Shown: piece by piece, positions 23,947 to 33,030 of the stretch | Position numbering within the stretch: position 1 is the first letter of the stretch | Layout of the letters: the number at the start of each line of letters is the position of its first letter | NCBI GenBank assembly: GCA_021809185.1 | Contig: JAKBAI010000019.1 | Location: forward strand, 1-38,570 | DNA: 38,570 nucleotides | Source of the DNA: Planctomycetota bacterium | GTDB taxonomy: Bacteria > Planctomycetota > Planctomycetia > Gemmatales > Gemmataceae | Direction: 5' to 3' | Made by a program: the position numbers and the translations under genes | The notes under the pieces: model-generated | Told to the model about the DNA's origin: nothing | Database searches by the model: none | What the model saw: only the letters and a program-made list of their open reading frames with translations

Positions 23947-25869
23947 ATGTCTGCAACGGGAAATAAATATACTTCTGAATCGTTCCAAGTTTTACAAGGA
24001 TTAGAACCTGTGCGCAAACGACCATCAATGTATATTGGTGGTGTCGATAGTAAAGGATTACACCATTTAGTTTGGGAGATCGTCGATAATTCCGTCGATG
24101 AATATTTGAATGGGTATGCGGATTCGATTTCTGTGACATTGCATAAATCGGGAGAGATGGTTACTATCGCTGATAATGGGCGAGGTATTCCGGTCGATAT
24201 CCATCCTAAATATAAAAAACCTGGGGTCGAGATTATTTTAACCACCTTGCATTCCGGCGCAAAATTCGGAGAAGGGGGTACTTACATTCATTCTGGAGGT
24301 TTACACGGGGTTGGTTCTTCGGTAGTCAATGCTTTATCTAAAAAATTAGTCGTTCTCATTCGCCGAGATGGGTATGAATGGAAACAAACTTTTTCTAGAG
24401 GACTTCCCACATCGGAGTTACAAAAATTAGGTCCATTTCGTGGGCATGGTACTATAATTACTTTCGAACCAGATGAAACCATTTTTCGATCGATCAAATT
24501 CGATGGGGAAACCATCCGATCTCATTTAGAAGATATGTCGTATATCCACAGTGGCTTAACCATCCAGTTCAAGAATGACAAAACTGGCGAATCGTTTGAT
24601 TTAACTCATCCAGGCGGGATACCTGAATTCCTACAAAAACTCGTCTCCGATGGGAAGAAGAATCCCATCTCTGAACTCCTATTTCATTTTAAGCGGGATA
24701 ATGGGGAAAAATTGGAAGCTGCTTTGCAGTGGACGGAGGCAACGGATGAAGGCATCCGGTCTTATGTCAATGGAATTAGAACCTTGCAGGGAGGGACGCA
24801 CGAAAATGGGTTTAAAACGGCCATCAATCGAGCGATCCGGAATTATATCGATACTCATGAAATTAAAACAAAGGGATTGAATATCACCGCGGAGGATATT
24901 CGTGAAGGGGTGGTTGGGATTATCTCGGTTTTTGTGCGTGAACCTCAATTCCAAGGCCAGACCAAAGAACGGCTAAATAATGTCGAAACAGCGAGCATTG
25001 TCGAGAGTTTGGTACGGCCCGCGCTAGAAACTTGGCTCAATAGTAATAAATCGACGGCGGATCAGATCGTTGGTCGGATTATCTTAGCAGCGAAAGCCCG
25101 GTTAGCATCTCGCGAAGCGGCAAATGAAGTAAAACGCAAATCGCCAACACAACGGCGACTACATCTCCCTGGGAAATTGGCTGATTGTAAAGAGACCGAT
25201 CTCGAAGAGACAGAACTATTCATCGTCGAAGGGGATTCCGCAGGAGGTTCGGCGAAACAGGGGCGAGATAATCGCTATCAAGCAATTTTACCTTTGCGTG
25301 GTAAAATTCTCAATAGTGAAGGGAAATCGACACTAAAAGTTTTAGCGAATCAGGAACTCAATGATCTCGTTTCTGCGATCGGTACCGGAGCAGGGGACAA
25401 GTTCCGCATCGAAGGATTACGTTATGGCAAGATAATCTTGTTAATGGATGCCGATGCCGATGGTCATCATATTTCTACGTTGTTATTAAATTTCTTTTTC
25501 CGCCATATGACGGATTTGATCAAAAAAGGGCATGTCTTTATTGCTCAACCGCCGCTTTTTAGGATCGATGCCGGTAAAGAGACTTTCTGGGCAAAAGATG
25601 AAAAACACCGCGATGAGATTATCTCAAAATTACGCACCAATGCTCGATATGAGGTAACTCGCTTCAAAGGGCTAGGCGAGATGGATGCTAAAGTTCTCAA
25701 AGAGACGACGCTAGATGTCCGTTCTCGTACTCTTTTGAAAGTCGAGATTGACAATCTCTTAGCGGCAGACCAAACATTCGAACAATTACTGGGTAAAGAT
25801 TCTCTCTATCGATTTAATGAAATCATGAATAAATCGGGAGGGGTGAAGCTCGATGAAATCGATGTTTAG
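23947..25869 (+). CDS. Type IIA topoisomerase subunit B (gyrase/topoisomerase IV B)
   Basis: A 640-residue GyrB/ParE-family ATPase subunit. GHKL ATPase: VRKRPSMYIG (23-31), EIVDNSVDE (44-52, with ATP/Mg Asn48), DNGRGIPVD, LHSGAKFGEGG and GGLHGVGSSVVNAL. Transducer: QTKERL with the nucleotide-contacting Lys340; the ERL that follows is the ParE form, whereas GyrB usually has QTKTKLGN. TOPRIM: FIVEGDSAGGSAKQGRDN with Glu428, then LMDADADGHH with Asp501, Asp503 and Asp505. The C-terminal tail ends with the usual RFKGLGEMDA and LRVD-type block. It lacks the large insertion found in E. coli GyrB, which fits the shorter forms. It pairs with the A subunit upstream and is probably cotranscribed with it. 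The ATP-driven strand-passage role is certain, the preference for supercoiling or decatenation is not. Confidence 0.93.
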   Translation: MSATGNKYTSESFQVLQGLEPVRKRPSMYIGGVDSKGLHHLVWEIVDNSVDEYLNGYADSISVTLHKSGEMVTIADNGRGIPVDIHPKYKKPGVEIILTTLHSGAKFGEGGTYIHSGGLHGVGSSVVNALSKKLVVLIRRDGYEWKQTFSRGLPTSELQKLGPFRGHGTIITFEPDETIFRSIKFDGETIRSHLEDMSYIHSGLTIQFKNDKTGESFDLTHPGGIPEFLQKLVSDGKKNPISELLFHFKRDNGEKLEAALQWTEATDEGIRSYVNGIRTLQGGTHENGFKTAINRAIRNYIDTHEIKTKGLNITAEDIREGVVGIISVFVREPQFQGQTKERLNNVETASIVESLVRPALETWLNSNKSTADQIVGRIILAAKARLASREAANEVKRKSPTQRRLHLPGKLADCKETDLEETELFIVEGDSAGGSAKQGRDNRYQAILPLRGKILNSEGKSTLKVLANQELNDLVSAIGTGAGDKFRIEGLRYGKIILLMDADADGHHISTLLLNFFFRHMTDLIKKGHVFIAQPPLFRIDAGKETFWAKDEKHRDEIISKLRTNARYEVTRFKGLGEMDAKVLKETTLDVRSRTLLKVEIDNLLAADQTFEQLLGKDSLYRFNEIMNKSGGVKLDEIDV

Positions 25870-25996
25870 AACTTGTTGAATTTCTTGAATTCATCCCCTC
25901 CGGATATTATTTCATCAATAGGATTTAAGCTACACTGCTCTAAGCAGCTTATTGTTGGTGCTATTTTGTTAGCTGTTTCGTGCTATTTGCTATGGG

Positions 25997-27193
25997 CTAG
26001 CTTCTCCCTTTCCAACCTATCGGTTTTCCAAACCATTTCATCGTGATAGCATACCATTGAATCGAGAGTAAGATCGAAATGCCTAGGGGATGGAAGATTG
26101 CTCCTAGCCATGATTGCTGGAATCGATAGACAGCGTGGAAACGAATCGAATAACTTAATAAAAGTGCAATGATAAAGGTGCTTTGCCCTGAAGTTGTTAG
26201 CTGATTTACTTGCGATGAAATAGGCTCATCATTTATCGTACTTTCTGGGATAATATCGACCCATTGGAATATCAATCCTAAAAGGATTATTGCGGGAAAA
26301 ATTTGTCCAATAAAAAATACGATCGTCATGAACAGTAATAACGGCATTTTGGCGAATCCTTCACAAGCATTTTTGGCAAATCCGAAGAAGACTTCCTTTG
26401 CCGAGCGATACATTCTGCATGTTGCCAGTGTAGTAACATCACAAATATCGGTTTTCAATCCTGCTCGGCGGTACGCTTGGGGTAGAGTGATTCCATCGTG
26501 ACGCGAATATTTTATTTGTTCATGCCCTCCCATTTTTTGATAACTATGTTTAGAGGTTAAAAAGAGCTGCCCGCAGCCAGCGGCGAGAGAAGGGTTATTT
26601 TTTTTCCGGGATGTCCAGATTGGCAAAAACCCAAGCAAAACAAAGTGAATAAGTGGAATTACTAACTTCTCAACAAACGATTTCGTTTCTTGAGCTGGGA
26701 AACCACTCAGCAAATCGCATCGATTTCGAATAAAATAAGCAGTTAGTCTGCTCAAGCAATCTTTGCTCAAACGCACATCGGCATCCATAAATAATAAAAG
26801 ATCGTATTGAGCATTTTGACTAAGCTGGAAGCAGGCAAACTGTTTCCCACACCAATTGGCAGGCAAGGGGGGAGCCGTTAAAAGTTTTACGCGCCGATCG
26901 CGCTCGACGAGCTGATGCACAATCACTCCGGTTTGATCGGAAGAGTGATCGTCTAAAACCAAAACTTCGAGAACGGCGACTTCGCTTTGTAGACAGGATT
27001 CTATCGCAGGACCAATCGATTTCTCTTCGTTTCGTGCAGGGATCAATATCGATACTTTAGGCGATACTTTAGGAGGAGTGTTTAATAATGTGGTATCTGG
27101 CTCACGATAGATGAATATGTTTCTAAAATATAGATAAAACGGAATAAGTGCCAATCCAAAAGCAATCAAGGCAAGCAGATCGAGCAATATCAT
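25997..27193 (-). CDS. Membrane glycosyltransferase family 2, CrtQ-like
   Basis: A 398-residue protein. One N-terminal membrane helix (residues 2-22) is followed by a GT-A domain: VSILIPARNEEKSIGPAIES, VLVLDDHSSDQTG, LPANWCGKQFACFQLS, the DxD in LLFMDADVRL and AGCGQLFLTSKHSYQKMGGHE, ending with a RHDGITLPQAYRRAG acceptor-side segment. Three or more C-terminal helices follow (MPLLLFMTIVFFIGQIFPAI, STFIIALLLSYSIRF, LGISILLSIQWYAI). CrtQ of the staphyloxanthin pathway and hopanoid-associated HpnB have the same layout, including the LPxxWxGK motif. Position as the last gene behind two carotenoid desaturases and an acyltransferase makes attachment of sugar to a carotenoid acid the best guess. Start: ATG at 27193 with a weak GGTGA upstream. 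Confidence 0.82.
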   Translation of the reverse strand: MILLDLLALIAFGLALIPFYLYFRNIFIYREPDTTLLNTPPKVSPKVSILIPARNEEKSIGPAIESCLQSEVAVLEVLVLDDHSSDQTGVIVHQLVERDRRVKLLTAPPLPANWCGKQFACFQLSQNAQYDLLLFMDADVRLSKDCLSRLTAYFIRNRCDLLSGFPAQETKSFVEKLVIPLIHFVLLGFLPIWTSRKKNNPSLAAGCGQLFLTSKHSYQKMGGHEQIKYSRHDGITLPQAYRRAGLKTDICDVTTLATCRMYRSAKEVFFGFAKNACEGFAKMPLLLFMTIVFFIGQIFPAIILLGLIFQWVDIIPESTINDEPISSQVNQLTTSGQSTFIIALLLSYSIRFHAVYRFQQSWLGAIFHPLGISILLSIQWYAITMKWFGKPIGWKGRS

Positions 27194-27300
27194 ATACGCA
27201 ATTCACCGTACTCAAGAATAGAACAAAGGAATAGAACAAAGGAATGCAACAAGATATAGGTATTTTTCCAGATCGAACTCTAGCTGAAAACACTGGTCAT

Positions 27301-28197
27301 CTAAACTTTTGATGATAATTCATGATTTTGAAAGTCTTTGGTCGCCGGTTTCGTTTCAAATGAAATGGGAGAAAAGTCTATTGGTTCATGAGCGGCTTTG
27401 AACGACTTGCCGCGGATCCAACAAGATAATCGACGACAGGTATCATAAACGCCACCTATTCCGGAAGTTCCCTGAGAAAGTATCCGAAAGTGGTCTGGAT
27501 TTCTAGTCATTGCTTCTTTGGCTAATTGGTCTTGGCTGGAAGTAAGTTCTTGTTCTAAGCGAGTGGTCCAGAGATCACGATTAAGATTCAGCGATTGCCC
27601 GGTTTCGATCACCTTACTAAAGTAGAGCAAAACCTCAGCAGTGCGTTCTTGCCAGAAACAATATTCGATAGCGATTGGAAGAATCAGGGCCTTTTCTAAT
27701 TTTGAAGCAAAATAACCAACTCCAGAACGTAGAACAATCGGTCTTACCCGTGGATCGACGAATTCTCCTTGTGCCGTAACCCAGAGGGCGCGATAGGGTT
27801 CAGAGAAGATTGCTCTGCCTCGTCGTAAAAATACCGCTGCGCCACGTGGGGTTGAACTGACACCAAAAAAACCCATCTTGCTTAAGATGCGATACTTCGG
27901 CAGCATTTTTTCGTCCATAGGGATGTAATGCTGGTACTTGGGTAAATATTCGGAAAGAAAGGTACCGATTAAGAGATCCCACCAGGATGAATGATTCATA
28001 ACAACCAGAACAGGAAGTCCTGAAAAGTCAGGGAGGGGTGCCGAAGATTTGCTCAATCGAATGGCATTGAAGTTTTTTTTCAGATACCTTTTAGTATACC
28101 ATCGAAATCCTTTGACCAACATCTTCGATATTTTTGGCAAAGCCGGGTCGTGAGTCGCATCGCCACCCATATCTTTTATAAAATCAGAAAAGCCCAT
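27301..28197 (-). CDS. PlsC-type acyltransferase, CrtO-like
   Basis: About 298 residues from the ATG at 28197; a longer frame to a TTG at 28299 exists, and neither has a good ribosome-binding site, so the start is uncertain. The family motif NHSSWWD gives the catalytic His69 and Asp74 (HX4D). A second block has STPRGAAVFLRRGRAIF, then LWVTAQGEFVDPR, and a fourth has KLEKALILPIAIEY, the usual order of the four LPLAT motifs. There are no clear membrane helices. In staphyloxanthin-type pathways CrtO adds a fatty acid to the sugar of the glycosylated carotenoid. The gene sits between a desaturase and a glycosyltransferase, which supports this role. A phospholipid acyltransferase is the alternative. 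Confidence 0.75.
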   Translation of the reverse strand: MGFSDFIKDMGGDATHDPALPKISKMLVKGFRWYTKRYLKKNFNAIRLSKSSAPLPDFSGLPVLVVMNHSSWWDLLIGTFLSEYLPKYQHYIPMDEKMLPKYRILSKMGFFGVSSTPRGAAVFLRRGRAIFSEPYRALWVTAQGEFVDPRVRPIVLRSGVGYFASKLEKALILPIAIEYCFWQERTAEVLLYFSKVIETGQSLNLNRDLWTTRLEQELTSSQDQLAKEAMTRNPDHFRILSQGTSGIGGVYDTCRRLSCWIRGKSFKAAHEPIDFSPISFETKPATKDFQNHELSSKV

Positions 28198-28356
28198 AAA
28201 ATTTGATATCTTCGTGATTGTAGTAGTCTGAAGCCCGCGCTCCGGTTTGCCTAATCTGAGCGGTGCATTCGCTGACTTTTTATATTGTTTCTGCAACAAG
28301 CAGTTAAGAAACTTTTTCTCTCTTTATCATTATAAGAAATTCTTTCTCCAATCTTT

Positions 28357-28394
28357 ATTTTCTAATTTTTATTTTCTAATTTTTATTTTCTAAT
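28357..28394. repeat. 14-bp tandem repeat, about 2.7 copies
   Basis: attttctaattttt at 28357-28370 and 28371-28384, then a partial copy at 28385-28394, in the spacer between two carotenoid genes. Confidence 0.85.
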
Positions 28395-28474
28395 CTATAG
28401 GGCAAATTTATTTCAATCGATTTTGACTATAAATAAACAATTAAAATCATCAAGCCTAGAGCCGTTGTGGTTGT

Positions 28475-30076
28475 TTAGACTTTTTCTGGGTGAAAATCTC
28501 GATCTAATGTATCCGCAGCGATCCATCCAGACATCAAAACCATCGGCATACCAGGACCTGGATGAGCGGAACCCCCTGCAAAATACAAACCTTCAATATC
28601 GGGGCTGCGGTTACTTGGTTTGAATGCGCCAAGCCATTTACCATGACTTGCCAATCCATATATCGCACCGTTTAAAACTTGGTAACGATCGTGGATCGAT
28701 TGAGGAGTTAAAAACGATTCAAAGCGAATACGTGAGCGAATGCCCGTCATCCCTCCGGTAGTTTCTAATTTATTGAGAATGGTCTCTCGATAGGCTGGGA
28801 ACATTTTATGCCAATCATGATCCGGTTGCAAATAGGGGGTATGGACAAGGACATAGAGAGCCTCGCCACCGGGTGGGGCTACTTCGGGTTCACTCCAAGA
28901 AGGGGCACAGAGATAGCAGGTTGGATCCTCGGCAACCTGATGCCGATGGTAGATCGCATCAAATTCTTCTTCAGGGTTGTTGGAAAATACGAAATTGTGA
29001 TGGAGAATATGATCGTATTTTTTATCTAAGCCGAGATATAATACGACCCCGGAACAAGCCGGTTCATACTTCCTTCTTTTAGCAAATTTGGCGGAAGCTT
29101 TACAATCTCGGGGCAATAATTCTTGATGAGTTCGCACACTATCTGAATTGGCGACAACGGCATCAAAAACAAATCTTTCTCCGGTTTTCGATCGGATACC
29201 TGTTACTGCTGTTTGACTAGAATTCAATTCTATATTTGTAATTTCAGTGCCAAGCTGGAATTGGACTCCTAATTCGCGAGCGAGTTTGAAGAGGGCTTTC
29301 GGAACGGCACCTGTTCCCCCTTTTGGATACCAGACTCCGTCATTGCTTTGCATGTGAGCAATACCACACAAGACCGAAGGCGAATTAAATGGGGAGGAGC
29401 CTACATATTGGACGAAATGGTCGAGCATCTGAGCGACTCGCTCATCAGAAATATATTTTCGAATGGTTGAGGCGACCGAATGCCCCATACGCATACTTAA
29501 AACATCTCGGAGTAAGCCTGGTTTGAAACCTACTTTCCAATCGATCATATCGCTAATCGTTCCGATCGGCTTCCAGAAAAAAAACTGTTGGCTGATGGCA
29601 TTCATCTTTTCCGCAAATTGCTGAAAGTCTCTATACCCTTTACCAGAATTTGGAGCGAATGTCTCCAGGTGATTCACCATGGTGTTAACTTGTGAAACCA
29701 GATCAAGAGTTGTTCCATCCGTAAAAAAACAGCGCCATTGGGGATCTAAGTGAATCAACTCCAGATAGTCTTCTAAGCGACGATTGGCTTCCGAGATGAT
29801 TTTACGCAAAACCATCGGGATCGTTAGAATCGTCGGTCCCATATCAAAGCGATAACCTTCTGCTTCTAAAATCGCTGCTTTCCCACCTGGCCACTCATTT
29901 TTATCAAAAAGTGTCACATGATACCCACGGGCAGCAAGGGTACATGCGGATGCCAGTCCGCCTAAACCCCCACCAATGATCCCAATCGATTTCTGTTCTG
30001 AATTCTGATTCATGAAACTTTTGGCGGTGGTTAATTGTTCTGGTTGATCCTTTGAAAAGGTTGATGTTATGCTCAT
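28475..30076 (-). CDS. CrtI-family carotenoid desaturase/oxidase, CrtP-like
   Basis: A 533-residue flavoprotein. After an N-terminal extension of about 29 residues the FAD-binding motif IGIIGGGLGGLASACTLAARG begins at about residue 32, followed by VTLFDKNEWPGGKAA and YRFDMGPTILTIP, typical of CrtI, CrtN and CrtP. GTGAVPKALFKLARELG and SGVVLYLGL lie in the middle. The C-terminal FAD motif is GLYFAGGSAHPGPGMPMVLMSG. The start ATG (30076) has AAGGA 6 nt upstream; the ATG at 30013 is a shorter alternative. In the C30 route CrtN desaturates and CrtP oxidises the terminal methyl to a carboxylate or aldehyde. Which of the two homologues here does which is inferred, not shown. It lies 132 bp after its paralogue. 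Confidence 0.87.
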   Translation of the reverse strand: MSITSTFSKDQPEQLTTAKSFMNQNSEQKSIGIIGGGLGGLASACTLAARGYHVTLFDKNEWPGGKAAILEAEGYRFDMGPTILTIPMVLRKIISEANRRLEDYLELIHLDPQWRCFFTDGTTLDLVSQVNTMVNHLETFAPNSGKGYRDFQQFAEKMNAISQQFFFWKPIGTISDMIDWKVGFKPGLLRDVLSMRMGHSVASTIRKYISDERVAQMLDHFVQYVGSSPFNSPSVLCGIAHMQSNDGVWYPKGGTGAVPKALFKLARELGVQFQLGTEITNIELNSSQTAVTGIRSKTGERFVFDAVVANSDSVRTHQELLPRDCKASAKFAKRRKYEPACSGVVLYLGLDKKYDHILHHNFVFSNNPEEEFDAIYHRHQVAEDPTCYLCAPSWSEPEVAPPGGEALYVLVHTPYLQPDHDWHKMFPAYRETILNKLETTGGMTGIRSRIRFESFLTPQSIHDRYQVLNGAIYGLASHGKWLGAFKPSNRSPDIEGLYFAGGSAHPGPGMPMVLMSGWIAADTLDRDFHPEKV

Positions 30077-30208
30077 CGAAATCCTTTATAAATACATAAG
30101 CTTTTGATTCATCTAATCAAAATATTTTTAGCGATTAATCGATCTTAAACAATAAGGTATTTGACAAATTGCTATTTTCTTACGGTGAATATTCCAGGGT
30201 ATGAATTT

Positions 30209-31756
30209 CTAGACGGGGACTAAACAGGTCTCTTTTTTCGCGGTCGGACGATCCAGCCATTCATGGTCCATTCCCCAATCTTGCAAAAGTAGACGAGAGG
30301 TAATTCTTGCCGATTCGTAAATAACAGGCAAGCCGCTCCCTGGATGTGTACCGCCTCCGACCAGATAAACCGACTTCAAATCTTCAAATCGATTCCTTGG
30401 TCTCAAGTGTAACATCTGTTGCCAATTATGGGCTAAGTTAAAGGTTGCTCCACGATAAATCTGATAGTCGAATTCCCACTGCGATGGGGTGATAATTTTT
30501 TCAAATTGAATTCTTTTTTCAATGTCTTTGATGCCAACTTTTTTTAGTTGATGAATCATTTTGTTTCTGAACGGTTTAGTTTCTTTACTCCAGTCGACAT
30601 TCGAATGCTGGTGGGTCACTGGAGCAAGTATATAGAGTGTACTGCAATTTGGTGGCGCTAGGGAGGGATCGGTTATACAGGCATTTTGAATGTAGAAAGA
30701 TGGGTCTTCGGAAAGTATGTGATTGTCTTCGATATCTCTTAAATTTCTATGATAATCGGAAGAAGTATATATCGTATGGTGTTCCAGTTCGGGAAAAGTT
30801 CCTTCAACGCCAAGATACATCATAAAAGTAGAGCAGGAATATTTTTTTTTCGCTAATTGACGGTCATTCCAGCGTTTGCGTAAATGATTAGGCACCAATT
30901 TTTGCATCGAATTAGCGAAATCGGCGTTGATGATGATGGCATCTGCAAAGTATGTTCCCTGGGAAGTCCGAACACCAATCGCTCGATCTTTTTCGAATAA
31001 AATCTCCTCGACTGAGTTCTCGAGAGAAATATCAACTCCCATCTCTTGAGCTATTTTTGCCATTTTTTCGGAAACAGCGCTACAGCCTCCGATGGGATGA
31101 AAAACACCGTATTCATACTCCAAAAAACTCAAAATGGTAAATAGACTTGGACAGCGAAAAGGGGACATGCCCAAATATTTTGATTGGAAGGAAAAAGCGA
31201 GCCGAATTCGAGGGTCTCTAAAATAGCGAGCAAGATCCCGATCAACGGAATTCCACGGGCGGAGAATGGGGAGCATTTTGAGCAAATTCATTCGGAAAAG
31301 ATCGAGCCAGCTCGAGAAAGATGATTCTAGGGCAGGGCGGAATCGTTCCATTTTTTCTCGATTATCATTCATAAATGTTCGGAAAGATAATGAATCGATT
31401 GGTGAAATTTTTGAAATTGCCTTTTCCATCTCCTCTATATCGGGGGAGCACTGTAAATATCCTCCGTTATCCCCGAAAACGATTCGATATTGTGGTTCGA
31501 GTCGAATCATCGGAATTTCGGATTGAAGATCACGACCAATTAAGTGAAAGATTCGTTCTAAAACGAGAGGATAGAGGAAAAAAGTTGGTCCTAAATCAAA
31601 TCGAAAACCGTTTGCTTCTAAAGCAGAACATCTTCCTCCAACACGCGGTAATCGTTCAATAATCTTAACTTCAATCCCTTGAGATGCTAATAATAATGAT
31701 ACTGCAAGACTTCCTGGTCCTGCACCAATAACTAGAACTTTTCGAGACGTTTTCAT
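30209..31756 (-). CDS. CrtI-family carotenoid desaturase, CrtN-like
   Basis: A 515-residue flavoprotein with the dinucleotide motif VLVIGAGPGSLAVSLLLASQG at residues 7-27, RVGGRCSALEANGFRFDLGPT, the mid-protein PIGGCSAVSEKMAKIAQEMG and the C-terminal VYLVGGGTHPGSGLPVIYES FAD motif of the phytoene-desaturase family. The ATG at 31756 has no clear ribosome-binding site. It is the first of four minus-strand genes (desaturase, desaturase, acyltransferase, glycosyltransferase) and probably introduces double bonds into squalene or dehydrosqualene-like C30 chains. No phytoene or dehydrosqualene synthase is in the window. A weak promoter (CTGAAA-17-TATAAA) can be drawn about 30-60 bp upstream. Confidence 0.87.
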   Translation of the reverse strand: MKTSRKVLVIGAGPGSLAVSLLLASQGIEVKIIERLPRVGGRCSALEANGFRFDLGPTFFLYPLVLERIFHLIGRDLQSEIPMIRLEPQYRIVFGDNGGYLQCSPDIEEMEKAISKISPIDSLSFRTFMNDNREKMERFRPALESSFSSWLDLFRMNLLKMLPILRPWNSVDRDLARYFRDPRIRLAFSFQSKYLGMSPFRCPSLFTILSFLEYEYGVFHPIGGCSAVSEKMAKIAQEMGVDISLENSVEEILFEKDRAIGVRTSQGTYFADAIIINADFANSMQKLVPNHLRKRWNDRQLAKKKYSCSTFMMYLGVEGTFPELEHHTIYTSSDYHRNLRDIEDNHILSEDPSFYIQNACITDPSLAPPNCSTLYILAPVTHQHSNVDWSKETKPFRNKMIHQLKKVGIKDIEKRIQFEKIITPSQWEFDYQIYRGATFNLAHNWQQMLHLRPRNRFEDLKSVYLVGGGTHPGSGLPVIYESARITSRLLLQDWGMDHEWLDRPTAKKETCLVPV

Positions 31757-32067
31757 GCGTTTTATAGTCGGTTTTAGAATTTATATTACTCAATTATGAT
31801 AGTTTCAGATCTTATTTATAATCCAATCAAGCGGAGTTATTTTAAAATATTCTTCAAAAATTACCGATGGTTGAATAAATCTTTGAATAACAGTCATTGG
31901 AACGATTCAGTCGTGGAACTCATTTTAGTATTTGACATCCTTGAGAATATTTGAATATAATTCAGTAAAGAATATATTCTATGAGAATTGCACAATCATA
32001 AAAAGTAGTTTTAGTTTAATCGAGTTTTTTAAAGAGATTAAAATCAAAGAATTTCTTGGGACAACTA
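31757..32067. other. Intergenic region upstream of the carotenoid cluster
   Basis: AT-rich spacer between two minus-strand genes. It contains two direct repeats and a plus-strand consensus promoter (31891-31961), described separately. No terminator for the BshB1-like gene is obvious. Confidence 0.6.
31891..31961 (+). promoter_or_regulatory. Orphan consensus promoter with two upstream direct repeats
   Basis: TTGACA (31932-31937), an 18-bp spacer and TATAAT (31956-31961) are both perfect hexamers on the plus strand. Upstream, CAGTCATTGGAAC (31891-31903) and CAGTCGTGGAAC (31908-31919) are near-identical direct repeats, offset by 17 bp, ending 12 bp before the -35. No plus-strand gene follows; transcription would run antisense into the 3' end of the BshB1-like gene at 32068. 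The hexamers and repeats are directly visible; a regulated antisense or small RNA is inference. Confidence 0.6.
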
Positions 32068-32850
32068 TCAATTCATAGGCAAATGATCTTTTCCGGGTTC
32101 AATAATAGGTTCAGCATGGGGACTAAAAGAATGATTCGACTTTACTAATTTGAGTAGATCGGTTGTTCCAACAGGATGAGGTAAAGCAAAAAGCTCGCCA
32201 TACATAAATCCGCATCTCCCACCTAAACTAATGGCATTGCCCGTAATAAGATGTTTTACTTTATCAAATCGATTGCTATCAAATTGCGAGCCATAAGCTC
32301 GGATAGAAGTCAACTTTTGTTCGAATGTCTCTGAAATATCGACGATAAATTGGCTATGCCATTGACGTTGTTCGGCATCGAACGGAAATGGAGCATAAAC
32401 CAGGTGAGGAACACGGTAGGGGAGTGTAAACTCGAACCGATCATCCCATTTTGTAAGCTGAGAGTAGAATCGAGAAGCTTCAATAAGCAGATGACCTTGA
32501 TGGTGATCTGGGGAAGCAGCGGGTGTGCGACCAGCGGCAGCAATGATCAAAGCGGGACGATAGCGGCGAATGGCAGTTGCGACAATAAACCGATTTTCGG
32601 GGGTATCCATTAATATTCGATTCGGCAAGTTTAAATTCAATCGGAGTTGGACTCCTAAAATTTGACGAGCTGCCTCCGCTTCTTGTCTTCTCAATTCTTC
32701 AGATCCTCGCGGAGTAGGTTCACCACTAGTTAAGTCGATGATCCCTACCTTATATCCTTGCAATACTAGTTTTGCTAATGTACCGCCACAGATAATCTCT
32801 AAATCATCCGGGTGAGGAGCGATAGCCATGATATCTAATTGCTCAATCAT
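32068..32850 (-). CDS. LmbE-type deacetylase, BshB1-like (bacillithiol pathway)
   Basis: About 260 residues from the ATG at 32850, which has AGGAAG upstream; the frame is open to 32892 but without a better site. The zinc motif AHPDD with its following LEIICGGTL is at the N-terminus, then GIIDLTSGEPTPRGSEELRR, NLPNR, SPDHHQGHLL (the second zinc-binding His region), FIVDISETFEQKLTSIRAYGSQF and SLGGRCGFMYGELF. These blocks fit BshB1 (GlcNAc-malate deacetylase) better than other LmbE proteins. BshB1 removes acetate from GlcNAc-malate in bacillithiol synthesis. BshA and BshC are not in the window, so the assignment rests on similarity. It lies between the anti-sigma gene (180 bp upstream) and the carotenoid genes, all on one strand. 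Confidence 0.8.
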   Translation of the reverse strand: MIEQLDIMAIAPHPDDLEIICGGTLAKLVLQGYKVGIIDLTSGEPTPRGSEELRRQEAEAARQILGVQLRLNLNLPNRILMDTPENRFIVATAIRRYRPALIIAAAGRTPAASPDHHQGHLLIEASRFYSQLTKWDDRFEFTLPYRVPHLVYAPFPFDAEQRQWHSQFIVDISETFEQKLTSIRAYGSQFDSNRFDKVKHLITGNAISLGGRCGFMYGELFALPHPVGTTDLLKLVKSNHSFSPHAEPIIEPGKDHLPMN

Positions 32851-33030
32851 AAATTCTTTTCTTCCTGCCTTTGTCTCTTTTAATTTAATCACGCTATTGT
32901 AGAAAGTTGCTGGGGAACAACCAAATTATCTTAAATATCGTTATATTTCTCTTCTTAAGGAGAGAGCTTAGAGAGAGAGTTTAGATTTTTATTGCTGCAA
33001 ATATTAATCTTTCTAGATTCGAAAGAGAAT

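Noticed and set aside
25927-25950. Short hairpin between the topoisomerase B and glycosyltransferase genes
   Set aside because: Only 5 bp of stem and no T tract; not enough for a terminator call.
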